Shown: positions 13,841 through 21,780 of the stretch, one piece after another | Layout of the letters: every line of letters starts with the position of its first letter | Position numbering within the stretch: position 1 is the first letter of the stretch | Assembly: GCA_044361365.1 (NCBI GenBank) | Contig: JBIKIW010000022.1 | Span: 1-24,763 of the forward strand | Origin: JBIKIW01 sp044361365 | GTDB taxonomy: Bacteria > Patescibacteriota > JACMRA01 | Reading direction: 5' to 3' | Length of the DNA stretch: 24,763 nucleotides | Program-made: the position numbers and the translations under genes | Notes under the pieces: model-generated | Told to the model about the DNA's origin: nothing | What the model saw: only the letters and a program-made list of their open reading frames with translations | The model's database searches: none

Positions 13841-15556
13841 TTACTTTGGTTCATTCCAAGATTGAATTGTGGCGTAGAGGGATTTGATATATTTTTCGAG
13901 CCCAGTTTTTGCTTCATTTGAAAGGGTTTTTAAATACTGATCCCAAATTTCACCTTTCTCACTTTTCAATTTCTTTGACCACAGATTTACCAAACGATAA
14001 GCATATTCATTTTTCCAGTCTTTGTTTTTATATTCAGACCAGTGATTTTGATTATGATGATTTTTCCACCAATCATGATATTCGTAATTCGGAGTATAGC
14101 ATTCAATTGTTGAAACGCAAGTATCGTGCCAAATTCCAACTTTGTCTGAAGATATACTATTAAATTCTGACAGAATTAACTCTTTTTCTTTTTTGTAAGT
14201 GCTTTTATCTACTCCATTTGAATTTATATCGCTATCCATAACCATAAAGGCTCTGGTGTTGATTTTAAAAATATCTGTAAGTTTTCTTCGTTTTTCTTGA
14301 TTTGTGGTTTCACGATCGGTGTAAAATTTTAAAATTGTTCCTCCATACATTTGAAATTGGAAGTCAAAACCTGGTTTATAGATTTTTTTCTCTATTGATA
14401 AAGCGTACATTTCTAGCCATTTTTCAATATAAATCGCATCGCTTGGCCCTTCCACCCAAATCACACCGTTGGCAAAAAGTAGGTCGGACGGTTGCACGCC
14501 GATAGAGCTTAAAATGCCATCAAACCCAGAAATGCTAAAATCTGTGGCAGAAATTCCTTCAGGGTTTTTACAAGTTCCTCCTTCCAAATGATAAACCTTG
14601 TGAGTTGGTTTAAAGCTCTTTTTGTCCTCATCGCTCAAACTTTCATATCGCTCCCGATCCAGCTCCAAAGCGGAGTTTATGATAAATGGGCTGTGGGTGG
14701 AGATGAAGAATTGGAGACTAGTATATTTCGAATGTTCGTTAATAAAGTTTTGAATTAAAATAGGAAATAATTTTTGAAATTTTGGGTGTAGTCCAATTTC
14801 AGGCTCCTCAATTAAAACACAAACATCTTTAGCTTTGCTATCTTTTCGGTTAAGCAGATCTAAAAGTATAAATAAAACTTTATAACCAGAAGCTACTTTG
14901 TTTATATCTATAATATCATAATCACTTCCAAATCTTTCCTGTATAATTAATTTTCTCTCACTTTTTAATCCTATAGTTGCAAAGTTTATTCCAAAAATTT
15001 CTCTTAAACCTATAACTGTTGGTGCTTGATTTAATTTTACACCCTTTTCAATCATATGTTGAAAATCTATCATGTTTGATTCTATTGATATTGAATTACT
15101 TAAATAAGAATAAACATCTTGATTTAATATATTAATACTTATCAATTCTATGTGTTTTAATCCAAAATCCTTAGTTAAAACTGGTTTGTTGTTTACTTCC
15201 ATAACATGAATACCATATTCATACCATTTATCTGGTAGGGTAAATTCAAACTGAATGTTATCTATTGAAAAATTAAATCTAAAATCATTTTTAAAAATAT
15301 CTTTCATATTAATATCGAAATCCTTGAAATTTTTATACCCAAAGAGTTTAGGAATAATGTTATCAAAGGCAACTGCATCATAATCAGAATTAAACAAAGG
15401 AGATTTATTTGATGGCAATAGAAACCTTATCCCCTCCAACACACTACTCTTTCCGCTTCCATTTGGTCCAATGAGGTAGTTGATGGGAGCGAGGTTGTTG
15501 AGTTCTAGTTTTTCTGTAATGGCTTTAAAACCCTGAATTGATATACTGCTGAGCAT
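13841..15556 (-). CDS. OLD-family ATPase with TOPRIM nuclease domain
   Basis: This 571-residue protein joins an ABC/SMC-type ATPase to a TOPRIM nuclease, the architecture of OLD (overcoming lysogenization defect) endonucleases. Many of these act in phage defence or DNA quality control. Walker A is GPNGSGKS at 30-37, Walker B VLIEEPEIGLHP at 247-258, and the H-loop STHSP at 286-290. The TOPRIM glutamate is E369 in WVEGPSDAIYIE, and the acidic pair is DSD at 441-443. Family knowledge divides OLD proteins into stand-alone class 1 and class 2 paired with a UvrD-like helicase (as in Gabija). Here no intact helicase is adjacent: the truncated one at 11078 is 1.5 kb away on the opposite strand. A stand-alone protein is therefore more likely. 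A 28-residue membrane peptide gene is divergent, starting 126 bases upstream. Confidence 0.88.
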   Translation of the reverse strand: MLSSISIQGFKAITEKLELNNLAPINYLIGPNGSGKSSVLEGIRFLLPSNKSPLFNSDYDAVAFDNIIPKLFGYKNFKDFDINMKDIFKNDFRFNFSIDNIQFEFTLPDKWYEYGIHVMEVNNKPVLTKDFGLKHIELISINILNQDVYSYLSNSISIESNMIDFQHMIEKGVKLNQAPTVIGLREIFGINFATIGLKSERKLIIQERFGSDYDIIDINKVASGYKVLFILLDLLNRKDSKAKDVCVLIEEPEIGLHPKFQKLFPILIQNFINEHSKYTSLQFFISTHSPFIINSALELDRERYESLSDEDKKSFKPTHKVYHLEGGTCKNPEGISATDFSISGFDGILSSIGVQPSDLLFANGVIWVEGPSDAIYIEKWLEMYALSIEKKIYKPGFDFQFQMYGGTILKFYTDRETTNQEKRRKLTDIFKINTRAFMVMDSDINSNGVDKSTYKKEKELILSEFNSISSDKVGIWHDTCVSTIECYTPNYEYHDWWKNHHNQNHWSEYKNKDWKNEYAYRLVNLWSKKLKSEKGEIWDQYLKTLSNEAKTGLEKYIKSLYATIQSWNEPK

Positions 15557-15614
15557 GCAAATTTAAGCTCAAGTTTATTAGTAATATGGGCAAGTTTAGT
15601 TTTGAGAATTTGGC

Positions 15615-15643
15615 TTGTCGAAGTAGTTGATTTATGTTACAAA
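15615..15643 (+). promoter_or_regulatory. Promoter of the 28-residue membrane peptide
   Basis: TTGTCG (15615-15620) and TACAAA (15638-15643) are exactly 17 bases apart, and TGT precedes the -10 as an extended -10. Transcription from here gives a leader of about 30 bases containing the AAGGAG site. Confidence 0.5.
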
Positions 15644-15665
15644 AAATTTGGAGTTAGTTTTTTTT

Positions 15666-15671
15666 AAGGAG
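15666..15671 (+). promoter_or_regulatory. Shine-Dalgarno site AAGGAG
   Basis: AAGGAG lies 10 bases before the ATG at 15682. It is unusual in this window, where nearly all genes lack such a site, and it supports translation of the small frame. Confidence 0.6.
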
Positions 15672-15681
15672 ATTATAAGCT

Positions 15682-15768
15682 ATGCACGACATTATCATTG
15701 CATTTGCGGCTTATTCCATTGTAATGTCTACGCTTTTCTTGCTCTTTTTGTGGAGTAAGAGTGGCTAA
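15682..15768 (+). CDS. 28-residue hydrophobic membrane peptide
   Basis: A short frame, ATG 15682 to TAA 15766-15768, has both a promoter and a Shine-Dalgarno site. The peptide starts MHDIIIAFAAYSIVMS, continues TLFLLFLW and ends in SKSG: one transmembrane helix of about 22 residues with a short polar, slightly basic tail. Size and layout resemble type I toxin peptides and other single-helix small proteins, but no named family is recognised. It diverges from the OLD nuclease gene and converges with the ABC exporter gene. It might be a small toxin, a partner of either neighbour, or an independent membrane regulator. That it is a gene is fairly likely; its function is unknown. Confidence 0.6.
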   Translation: MHDIIIAFAAYSIVMSTLFLLFLWSKSG

Positions 15769-15818
15769 TTTCAATTTCCCCACTGGCAATTTTGTGTTGA
15801 TTCTGATTGTTTTTTGGC

Positions 15819-17864
15819 TTAGTTTTTATTCTCCACCTGAATGTTCCAAAATTCCTGAAATAGGTTAGGGGTTTTGGCTTTTAAGAGTTCTTGGGGTTTG
15901 CCGCTGGCGACAATTTTACCTTGGTCTAGGATTAAGATTTCATCGCATTTTTGGGTGGTGGTCATGCGGTGGGTGATAAATAAGACAATCGAATTTTGCT
16001 TTATTTCATGTAAGATATTTAAGATTTTTTGTTCTTTGACGGCGTCGAGTTGGTTGGTGCCTTCGTCCAAAATCATGATTGGTTTTTGTTGCAAATAGAG
16101 TCTTGCAATTTCGAGTAGCTGGGCTTGTCCGCCACTAAATTCTTGGTTTTCTCCGATGATGGCATCTAGACTATTTACACTGTCTTTTAGGTCAACTAAT
16201 TCCAAAGCTTTCCACAAATCCTTGTCTTTGATTTTGCTTGCTTCTTTTGAATTCAATCCCAAAAGTAAGTTTTCTTTTACACTCAAAGATTCCCACAAAA
16301 AGCTTTCTTGCTCCAAGCTTGCCAGGTAGTTTTTCCAATAAATTGGGTCGATGGTTTTGAGGTTTTTTTGGTTGATCAAAATATTTCCTTCGCTCGGGTC
16401 GATGGTTCGTTTTAGGAGTTTGGTGAGGGTACTTTTACCAGCTCCGTTATAGCCCACAATTCCGTAGATAAAACCTTTTTTGAAGGTGTAGCTTATATCT
16501 TCTAAAACCACTTTATTGGCTTCAGTTTTAGCAAACATTTTCTCCAGCTCCCCCATTTCTTTGAGTAAATTTTTACGCCTCCAAACCGACAGAGACTGAT
16601 GTGAAATTTTGTTTTGTAGCCAGTTGTAAAATTTTTGAAAACTTCCGAGTAGTCCTTTTTTGGTCTGTTTAATAGGCTTTTTGATAGGATCATCAAGTTT
16701 TGTTGCTCCTCCAACTCGTTGTCTCATTTTGGCAAAATAGGTTTTTTCTTCTTCGTAAAATTTTGGGTAAGTAAAATTTAGGTTCTGCAAAGTTATTTCA
16801 TCAATAGATTTTAATTTAGGTTTGTCTTGAATTTTAAGATCCAATTTTGGTTTGATGTGAAGCAAAAAATCGTACCGAAAAAACTCAAACCGAAGCTCAA
16901 AAATAAGTCTAAAAATCTGACTCAGACTCTGAAGTTGGTCTTTGATGCGGGAAATATACAGCCAAAAAACCGCAAAAGTTCCGATTGCAATAAGGTTATT
17001 TCTAAACAGCCAACCGGCAGTGGCAAATGAAGCGAGGTTTAAACCCACATTTGTGATGGTTTTGAGTAGTCCAAAAAACTGATCGCTACGACTTTGTTGG
17101 TAGCTGGTTTCCATCCATTTACCTCGTCTTTCAGTGTAGGTTTTTACAATCTGCTGAATCCAACCATTGGCTAAAAGTTTGTTGAAATAGCCATTTATTC
17201 GCCATTGCAATTCCCTTCGTTGTTCGTTTTGTCTGCTTTCAATGAGTTCATATTTTCGCCAGTTTTGGTTTTGCAGGTAGTCAATCAAACTATCGCTAAC
17301 TACCGAGAGTAAAATCAATCCCAAAAGGTACGGGTGAATTAAAGGTAAAATAAAAATCAAGGCTCCGAAAGCGGCTACACTTTCGACCAATTTTTGGGCA
17401 AGATCGATCAATTTACTTTGAGTTGAAGTTACATTCCACTGCAAATTTCGAATCAATCTCAGGTTATTTTCACCACTCAAAAAAGCTCCGTCAAAATGAC
17501 TCAAAAACTGGGTAAATTTATCTTCCAAATGGCTTTCAGTATTTTGATTTATTCGAATAAGGACTACACCTTTGATATAGGCAAAAATCGCATCCAAAAT
17601 TTGCAAACCAGTCAAACCAAACAGAATTACCAAAAAAACTTGAGTACTGTTTTCGAGAGTGATTTGACCTAAATTACGCCAATCTTGCGTCAGACTGTCG
17701 ATCAAAAACTTCAAAAAAAGTGGATTTAGTTGGCTAAAAATACTAGTCCAAGCAGCCAGTGGAAGTACAATCCAAAGTCTCTGGAGGTAATTTTGTTTGC
17801 GGTCACTAATGAAATCTATGACTTCGGTGGAAACTCCAAAAAAGCGAGCTAAAAGTTTTCTCAT
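15819..17864 (-). CDS. ABC exporter (fused membrane and ATPase domains)
   Basis: A 681-residue half-transporter, probably working as a dimer in the cytoplasmic membrane. The membrane domain occupies about 1-330 with six hydrophobic segments. The ATPase domain has FTYP (A-loop) at 364-367, Walker A GYNGAGKST at 471-479, Q-loop Q519, signature FSGGQ at 576-580, Walker B IMILDE at 596-601 and switch histidine H632. It is about 80 residues longer than typical exporters because residues 368-450, between the A-loop and VLEDISYTF, hold a basic, tryptophan-containing insertion predicted to be largely helical. All catalytic residues are present, so it should hydrolyse ATP. The substrate is unknown (lipid, peptide or drug). 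No partner half-transporter gene is adjacent. The ATG is preceded by a pyrimidine-rich leader without a Shine-Dalgarno site. Confidence 0.93.
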   Translation of the reverse strand: MRKLLARFFGVSTEVIDFISDRKQNYLQRLWIVLPLAAWTSIFSQLNPLFLKFLIDSLTQDWRNLGQITLENSTQVFLVILFGLTGLQILDAIFAYIKGVVLIRINQNTESHLEDKFTQFLSHFDGAFLSGENNLRLIRNLQWNVTSTQSKLIDLAQKLVESVAAFGALIFILPLIHPYLLGLILLSVVSDSLIDYLQNQNWRKYELIESRQNEQRRELQWRINGYFNKLLANGWIQQIVKTYTERRGKWMETSYQQSRSDQFFGLLKTITNVGLNLASFATAGWLFRNNLIAIGTFAVFWLYISRIKDQLQSLSQIFRLIFELRFEFFRYDFLLHIKPKLDLKIQDKPKLKSIDEITLQNLNFTYPKFYEEEKTYFAKMRQRVGGATKLDDPIKKPIKQTKKGLLGSFQKFYNWLQNKISHQSLSVWRRKNLLKEMGELEKMFAKTEANKVVLEDISYTFKKGFIYGIVGYNGAGKSTLTKLLKRTIDPSEGNILINQKNLKTIDPIYWKNYLASLEQESFLWESLSVKENLLLGLNSKEASKIKDKDLWKALELVDLKDSVNSLDAIIGENQEFSGGQAQLLEIARLYLQQKPIMILDEGTNQLDAVKEQKILNILHEIKQNSIVLFITHRMTTTQKCDEILILDQGKIVASGKPQELLKAKTPNLFQEFWNIQVENKN

Positions 17865-17962
17865 AAAGGTAGTGAAGTTGAAGGGGGTGGTTATGGCAAG
17901 GGAGGGTGAAAATTGCTTATAGGTTTGATTTAATAAAGGTTTTTGCTGAAAAGTTTAGTTTG

Positions 17963-17971
17963 TGGTATAGT
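17963..17971 (+). promoter_or_regulatory. Extended -10 of the methyltransferase-like gene
   Basis: TGG followed by TATAGT is an extended -10 whose last base is only eight bases before the ATG at 17980. Initiation would fall at or next to the start codon, so the mRNA should be leaderless. A weak TTGCTG lies 17 bases upstream (17943-17948). Confidence 0.55.
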
Positions 17972-17979
17972 GTTTGGGT

Positions 17980-18792
17980 ATGGCAAACGAGTCTAAAGGT
18001 TTTGGACAAATACCAGAAAAGAAAAGAAATCAACCTAGAAAGAGAGTTGAAAAAAACCCTGAAACAATAATTGAACCAGTGTCATGGGAAAATATAGACT
18101 CTATTATTCCATTGGAAGTTGCCAAGTGGCATGATCAGGTCTCAGATTTATACAAAAAGGAAATTGAAAAATTTGTTTTAAGCGAGTTGAGTGATCAATG
18201 GCGTTATTCAGATGGTAATTTGCCACCTAGTTTAGAAAAGATGTTCATAGATGCTTTTCGTAACTCACCAAAATCAATTTTGGATGTAGGAGCTGGAAGA
18301 GCTGGCTTCATGGAAAAACTCGGTACAGAGAGACAGGGTTCAAAAAAGAATAATCTCTACGCACTAAACTTAACTCCACAACTAAGTGTTGGAAGTTGTA
18401 TTAGGGAGATAAATACGGATCTTGATTCATTCGTAACAAATCCTTATCAGTTAATTAGAAATCAAAGTAAAACAGAAATCGCTCCGAGGTCTTTTGATGT
18501 TATTATATCTCAGCACGGACCTTTTCACCACTCTCCGATACCAGGAAAAACACTACTGCAAATGTTAAAATTGCTCAACAGAGAAGGTCAATTACTTTTA
18601 GTGGACGCAAATTTAGAAACAACAGGTGCAAATTTTTTACAAGAAAAGTTTGGATGGTCACAAGAAAAAGCATTTAGTAGTAGAATAAGTGACTACGATC
18701 TAGTAAATAATAGTCTAAAAGAAAGGAAACTTGTTGAAGCAAACTCTCTTTCAAGAGATGGTGTTACTACACTTATTTTTACAAAAAAATAA
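17980..18792 (+). CDS. SAM-dependent methyltransferase-like protein
   Basis: This 270-residue protein has a class I (Rossmann) methyltransferase core. Motif I is LDVGAGRAG at 101-109, preceded by SI and followed by an acidic-strand region. A motif IV-like segment FDVIISQHGPFHH is at 172-184, and REGQLLLVDA at 201-210 is the strand after the usual Gly-rich turn. The first 35 residues are basic and polar (PEKKRNQPRKRV), perhaps a nucleic-acid or ribosome contact, which is inference. The ATG at 17980 was preferred over an in-frame TTG six bases upstream because the -10 box is only eight bases away. The substrate is unknown. It converges with uppP with an eight-base gap and diverges from the ABC exporter. 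Confidence 0.75.
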   Translation: MANESKGFGQIPEKKRNQPRKRVEKNPETIIEPVSWENIDSIIPLEVAKWHDQVSDLYKKEIEKFVLSELSDQWRYSDGNLPPSLEKMFIDAFRNSPKSILDVGAGRAGFMEKLGTERQGSKKNNLYALNLTPQLSVGSCIREINTDLDSFVTNPYQLIRNQSKTEIAPRSFDVIISQHGPFHHSPIPGKTLLQMLKLLNREGQLLLVDANLETTGANFLQEKFGWSQEKAFSSRISDYDLVNNSLKERKLVEANSLSRDGVTTLIFTKK

Positions 18793-18800
18793 AAACTTAC

Positions 18801-19817
18801 TTACCTCAAAATCCCAACCCCAAGCCAAAAACTAACTAAGATAAACAAACCTACGGCGATTCGATAGACGATAAACCACCTAAAAGTGTGTTTGGATAGG
18901 AAGTTGATCAGCCAGCGTAAAGCCCCTAATCCGACCAAATAGGCAACCACAAAGCTAATAAAAATTGAAGTTATAGAAAGTAGAATCTCATCTTTTCCCC
19001 AATTGCTACTTTTGGGTAACAAACTTGCATCAATTTTGCCTCTAAAAATATCCCAAATAAGTTTTAAAAGATCAGCAGTTCCAGCTAAAATGATTGCGGG
19101 TAGGGATAGTAAAAACGAAAACCTAACAGATTCTTTACGATTTCTGCCCAAAAATAAGGCTCCGCTAATAGTGGAACCGCTCCGAGAAATACCCGGGAAA
19201 ATGGCTAAAGATTGAAACAAACCGATCAAAATAATTTCCCCAGCTGTCATCATTTTGGTTTTAGGGTAACTTGTAGATTTGGTATAAGCCCATTCAGCAA
19301 AACCCATCAAAACTGCTCCAGCAATCAAAAACGAGGCAATCGTTGGCAAGGTTCTACTTGATTCGGCAAAGTTGTATAAAATAACTCCCAAAACAATTAT
19401 TGGAATTGTGCTGACTATAATTTGGCTAATTTCAATGTCTGTTTGTAAGTCTTTATCTTCAAGTTTGGCCTCCACTTTTGCTTTTAGGTTAGGGTTTACT
19501 TCCAAATCGTCCGCTGATGGTTGACCCCACCAAAAGTTAAAATTTTTCCAGAAAGTTGTGAACTCTTTGTGATGGATAATTATTTGCAAAACACGTTTAA
19601 AATAAATGACCAAATCTTTCCAGAAATAGCTGATTACAGCCAAAATTGTACCGAACTGAATGATGTTACTAGCCACCAAACCTATATCTCTACCGGTTGC
19701 TAATTTGGAAGCTAAAAGAATGTGGGCGGTGCTAGAAATAGGTAAAAATTCGGTAATTCCTTGGACAACTCCAATCAAAATTGCCAACAAAATTTCGTTG
19801 AGAGTAGAAAAATTCAT
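18801..19817 (-). CDS. uppP: Undecaprenyl-diphosphatase
   Basis: UppP (BacA) dephosphorylates undecaprenyl diphosphate to recycle the lipid carrier used for peptidoglycan and other cell-wall polymers. It is a polytopic membrane protein. The two signatures are QGITEFLPISSTAH at 19-32, with the conserved glutamate, and FPGISRSGSTISGA at 207-220, with the conserved arginine. At 338 residues it is longer than the usual 260-290. The extra length is mostly a hydrophilic stretch at about 82-128 (WWGQPSADDLEVNPNL and a charged segment after it), between early transmembrane helices. An upstream TTG would add 16 residues, but the ATG at 19815-19817 gives the expected N-terminus. TACTAT lies close before it, but no Shine-Dalgarno site does. 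It implies a cell wall made with a polyprenyl carrier. Confidence 0.95.
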   Translation of the reverse strand: MNFSTLNEILLAILIGVVQGITEFLPISSTAHILLASKLATGRDIGLVASNIIQFGTILAVISYFWKDLVIYFKRVLQIIIHHKEFTTFWKNFNFWWGQPSADDLEVNPNLKAKVEAKLEDKDLQTDIEISQIIVSTIPIIVLGVILYNFAESSRTLPTIASFLIAGAVLMGFAEWAYTKSTSYPKTKMMTAGEIILIGLFQSLAIFPGISRSGSTISGALFLGRNRKESVRFSFLLSLPAIILAGTADLLKLIWDIFRGKIDASLLPKSSNWGKDEILLSITSIFISFVVAYLVGLGALRWLINFLSKHTFRWFIVYRIAVGLFILVSFWLGVGILR

Positions 19818-19932
19818 AAAATAGTAGCTTATCCAACAGCTGGTTTGTGTTGACGAAAATGTCAAAGAGTAAGTTTTATAAAATAATCTGACCCAAACTT
19901 TTCAATTTCGACAGTCTAAAAAAAGGTTTTAC

Positions 19933-20256
19933 TTGATAATCTTTAGAGATCTTTTACTTTGCTTGATTTTGATTGGTTTTGTGTTTTTATTTAGGGATAT
20001 TTTAAACTATTTTAGCTTTAGCCTGATCCTTAATAAAGATGGCGTGATGGTTAAAAAAGGGATTTTGCTAACCAACAGCAAACAAGTTCCATACAAAAAT
20101 ATCAATATTGTAGCTATTTCTCAGGGTGTTTTTGGGAAAATTTTGGACTTTGGAGATATTGAAATAAGCACAGGTGGAGACGGGAGTGATTTGATTTTTA
20201 AGCATGTTGCGAATCCTGAAGAGATTAAAAAGAAAATTCAGGCGGCGATGGGGTAG
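19933..20256 (+). CDS. Small bacterial PH-domain (bPH2-like) membrane protein
   Basis: A 107-residue protein has one N-terminal transmembrane segment (about 5-25) followed by a PH-like fold of the YdbS/YdbT type: a strand run with KKGILLTNSKQVPYKNI, then FGKILDFGDIEIST and a C-terminal helix PEEIKKKIQ. Such domains occur in membrane proteins of unclear function. The start is TTG, the only start codon before the hydrophobic segment, seven bases after AAAAGG. TATAAA at about 19877 could be its -10. It is the first of four co-directional genes (up to 22492), diverging from uppP. The domain call is good; the function is unknown. Confidence 0.72.
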   Translation: MIIFRDLLLCLILIGFVFLFRDILNYFSFSLILNKDGVMVKKGILLTNSKQVPYKNINIVAISQGVFGKILDFGDIEISTGGDGSDLIFKHVANPEEIKKKIQAAMG

Positions 20257-20295
20257 GGTTTACTGTTTTGGGTTTTTGTGATATTAAAAAAAATT

Positions 20296-20802
20296 ATGAG
20301 TGTAATGCTCCTTTTTAAGAAAAATCCTCCTTTGGTAAATGAAGAAAGAGTAGGTCTGTCAGTTGAGATAAGGAAAGATTTTGAGTTAAGAGGTATTTTG
20401 GATTTGATAAATTTATGGTCTCCTGAAGATGGTCAACTCGAGTTTGCTTTATCTGATGCCCAAGGTTGTAATGTATTTAGTTTTAATATTTATGTTTCTT
20501 CTGCTATTCAAGGTGAAAAAGTTTTTAATGTAATGCCCAGTTTAATCTCTGAAATTCAATGTGAAACTTGTTTTATTCACAAAGATGGTGAATATTATGA
20601 TTTGAATGACAGGTCCTACACAGATCAACTTTTGGTGATGTCTGAGTTGGCCCAAAACACAAGCAATTATTCTTCAAATAAAGGATCAGTTTTAAAAATA
20701 GGGGATAAATATTTTATTTCTGATAGTGAAAAATTTAACCCGTCTAAAAATCCAAATCCTGTTGACTACTATTTGAGTAATGTGGGGTACTATCGAAAGT
20801 AA
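20296..20802 (+). CDS. Hypothetical protein, 168 residues
   Basis: I do not recognise this protein. It is soluble: no signal peptide or transmembrane segment is visible after the short MSVMLLF start. It is acidic, with alternating hydrophobic and polar stretches such as GQLEFALSDAQG and VFSFNIYVSS that suggest a beta-rich fold, two cysteines in QCETCF (a CxxC), and a C-terminal region rich in Tyr, Asn and Ser. The ATG at 20296 lies 10 bases after GATATT preceded by TGT, an extended -10, so it is preferred over the GTG at 20278. It sits between the PH-domain gene and htpX on the same strand, with gaps of 39 and 72 bases. Coding is likely; the function is unknown. Confidence 0.6.
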   Translation: MSVMLLFKKNPPLVNEERVGLSVEIRKDFELRGILDLINLWSPEDGQLEFALSDAQGCNVFSFNIYVSSAIQGEKVFNVMPSLISEIQCETCFIHKDGEYYDLNDRSYTDQLLVMSELAQNTSNYSSNKGSVLKIGDKYFISDSEKFNPSKNPNPVDYYLSNVGYYRK

Positions 20803-20874
20803 AATACATAGACTTTTTTGTATTTGCCCAAAAATACTTTTTTCAATTTGATTATAGGGTAAATTTTCAGTATT

Positions 20875-21756
20875 ATGTCCGCCTATTCTCAAAGATACAA
20901 CAATATTCGCCAAACTTGGTTGCTGATTTTTGTTTTTGTGGGACTTATTAGTGGAGTTTTTTATATCATTGGGTTGTATCAAGGATCGTATGTTTGGCCA
21001 ATAATTGGGCTTTTTATTTCGTTAGCTCAAGCTTTTATTGCCTATTTTTTTGGAGATAAAATTGCCTTGGCTAGCAGTGGAGCGAGAGAAGTGAAATACG
21101 AAGAAGCTCCTAAAATTTATGAAATTGTTCAAAACTTGAGTAAAATTGCCGGTATTCCAGCTCCCAAAATTCACATTTCTCCAGATAAATCTGCCAACGC
21201 TTTTGCTTGTGGTCGTGATCCAAATCATGCCAGTATCTGCCTAAATCAGGGAATTTTGGATATTTTAGATAAAAATGAACTTGAGGGTGTGATTGCCCAT
21301 GAACTTTCGCATATCAAAAATCGTGATATCTTGGTTATGACTGTGACTATGGTGCTTGCTTCTGTTGCTAGTTTTGTGGCTGATATTGGCTTTAGAATCT
21401 TACTTTGGGGAGGTAATAAAAAAGATCGTGAAAATCAGAGTCCAGTGGTTTTAATTCTCTATATCGCAACAATTATTCTAGCTCCAATTGTGGCTGGTCT
21501 TATTCAGATGGCGGTTTCTAGGCAGAGAGAATTTTTAGCAGACGCTACGGCAGTTACCTTGACTCGTTATCCAGAAGGATTGATAAACGCCCTAACCAAA
21601 CTCTACAAAAACCCAATTCCATCAGAACATTACGCAACCTCGATGAATCATTTTTTTATTGCTCCACCCAAAAAAAGCTTTGGAGAAAAGGTTTCTGGAC
21701 TTTTTAGTACGCACCCAAAAATTGAAGAGCGAGTGGAGGCTTTGAGGAAGATGTAG
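20875..21756 (+). CDS. htpX: Membrane zinc protease HtpX
   Basis: HtpX is a membrane-bound M48-type metalloprotease that degrades misfolded or damaged membrane proteins. It is 293 residues, the usual length. Two N-terminal transmembrane segments (about 13-34 and 40-60) precede the catalytic HELSH at 142-146, and the third zinc ligand is E219 in REFLAD. Two further hydrophobic segments lie at about 155-175 and 190-212, and the C-terminus keeps STHPKIEERVEAL. The ATG follows TATAGG (20853-20858) by 16 bases with no Shine-Dalgarno site. It is followed after 24 bases by the CPBP protease gene, so the two membrane proteases probably share a transcript. Confidence 0.96.
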   Translation: MSAYSQRYNNIRQTWLLIFVFVGLISGVFYIIGLYQGSYVWPIIGLFISLAQAFIAYFFGDKIALASSGAREVKYEEAPKIYEIVQNLSKIAGIPAPKIHISPDKSANAFACGRDPNHASICLNQGILDILDKNELEGVIAHELSHIKNRDILVMTVTMVLASVASFVADIGFRILLWGGNKKDRENQSPVVLILYIATIILAPIVAGLIQMAVSRQREFLADATAVTLTRYPEGLINALTKLYKNPIPSEHYATSMNHFFIAPPKKSFGEKVSGLFSTHPKIEERVEALRKM

Positions 21757-21780
21757 GTAAGAAATTAACCTCAAAAATCC

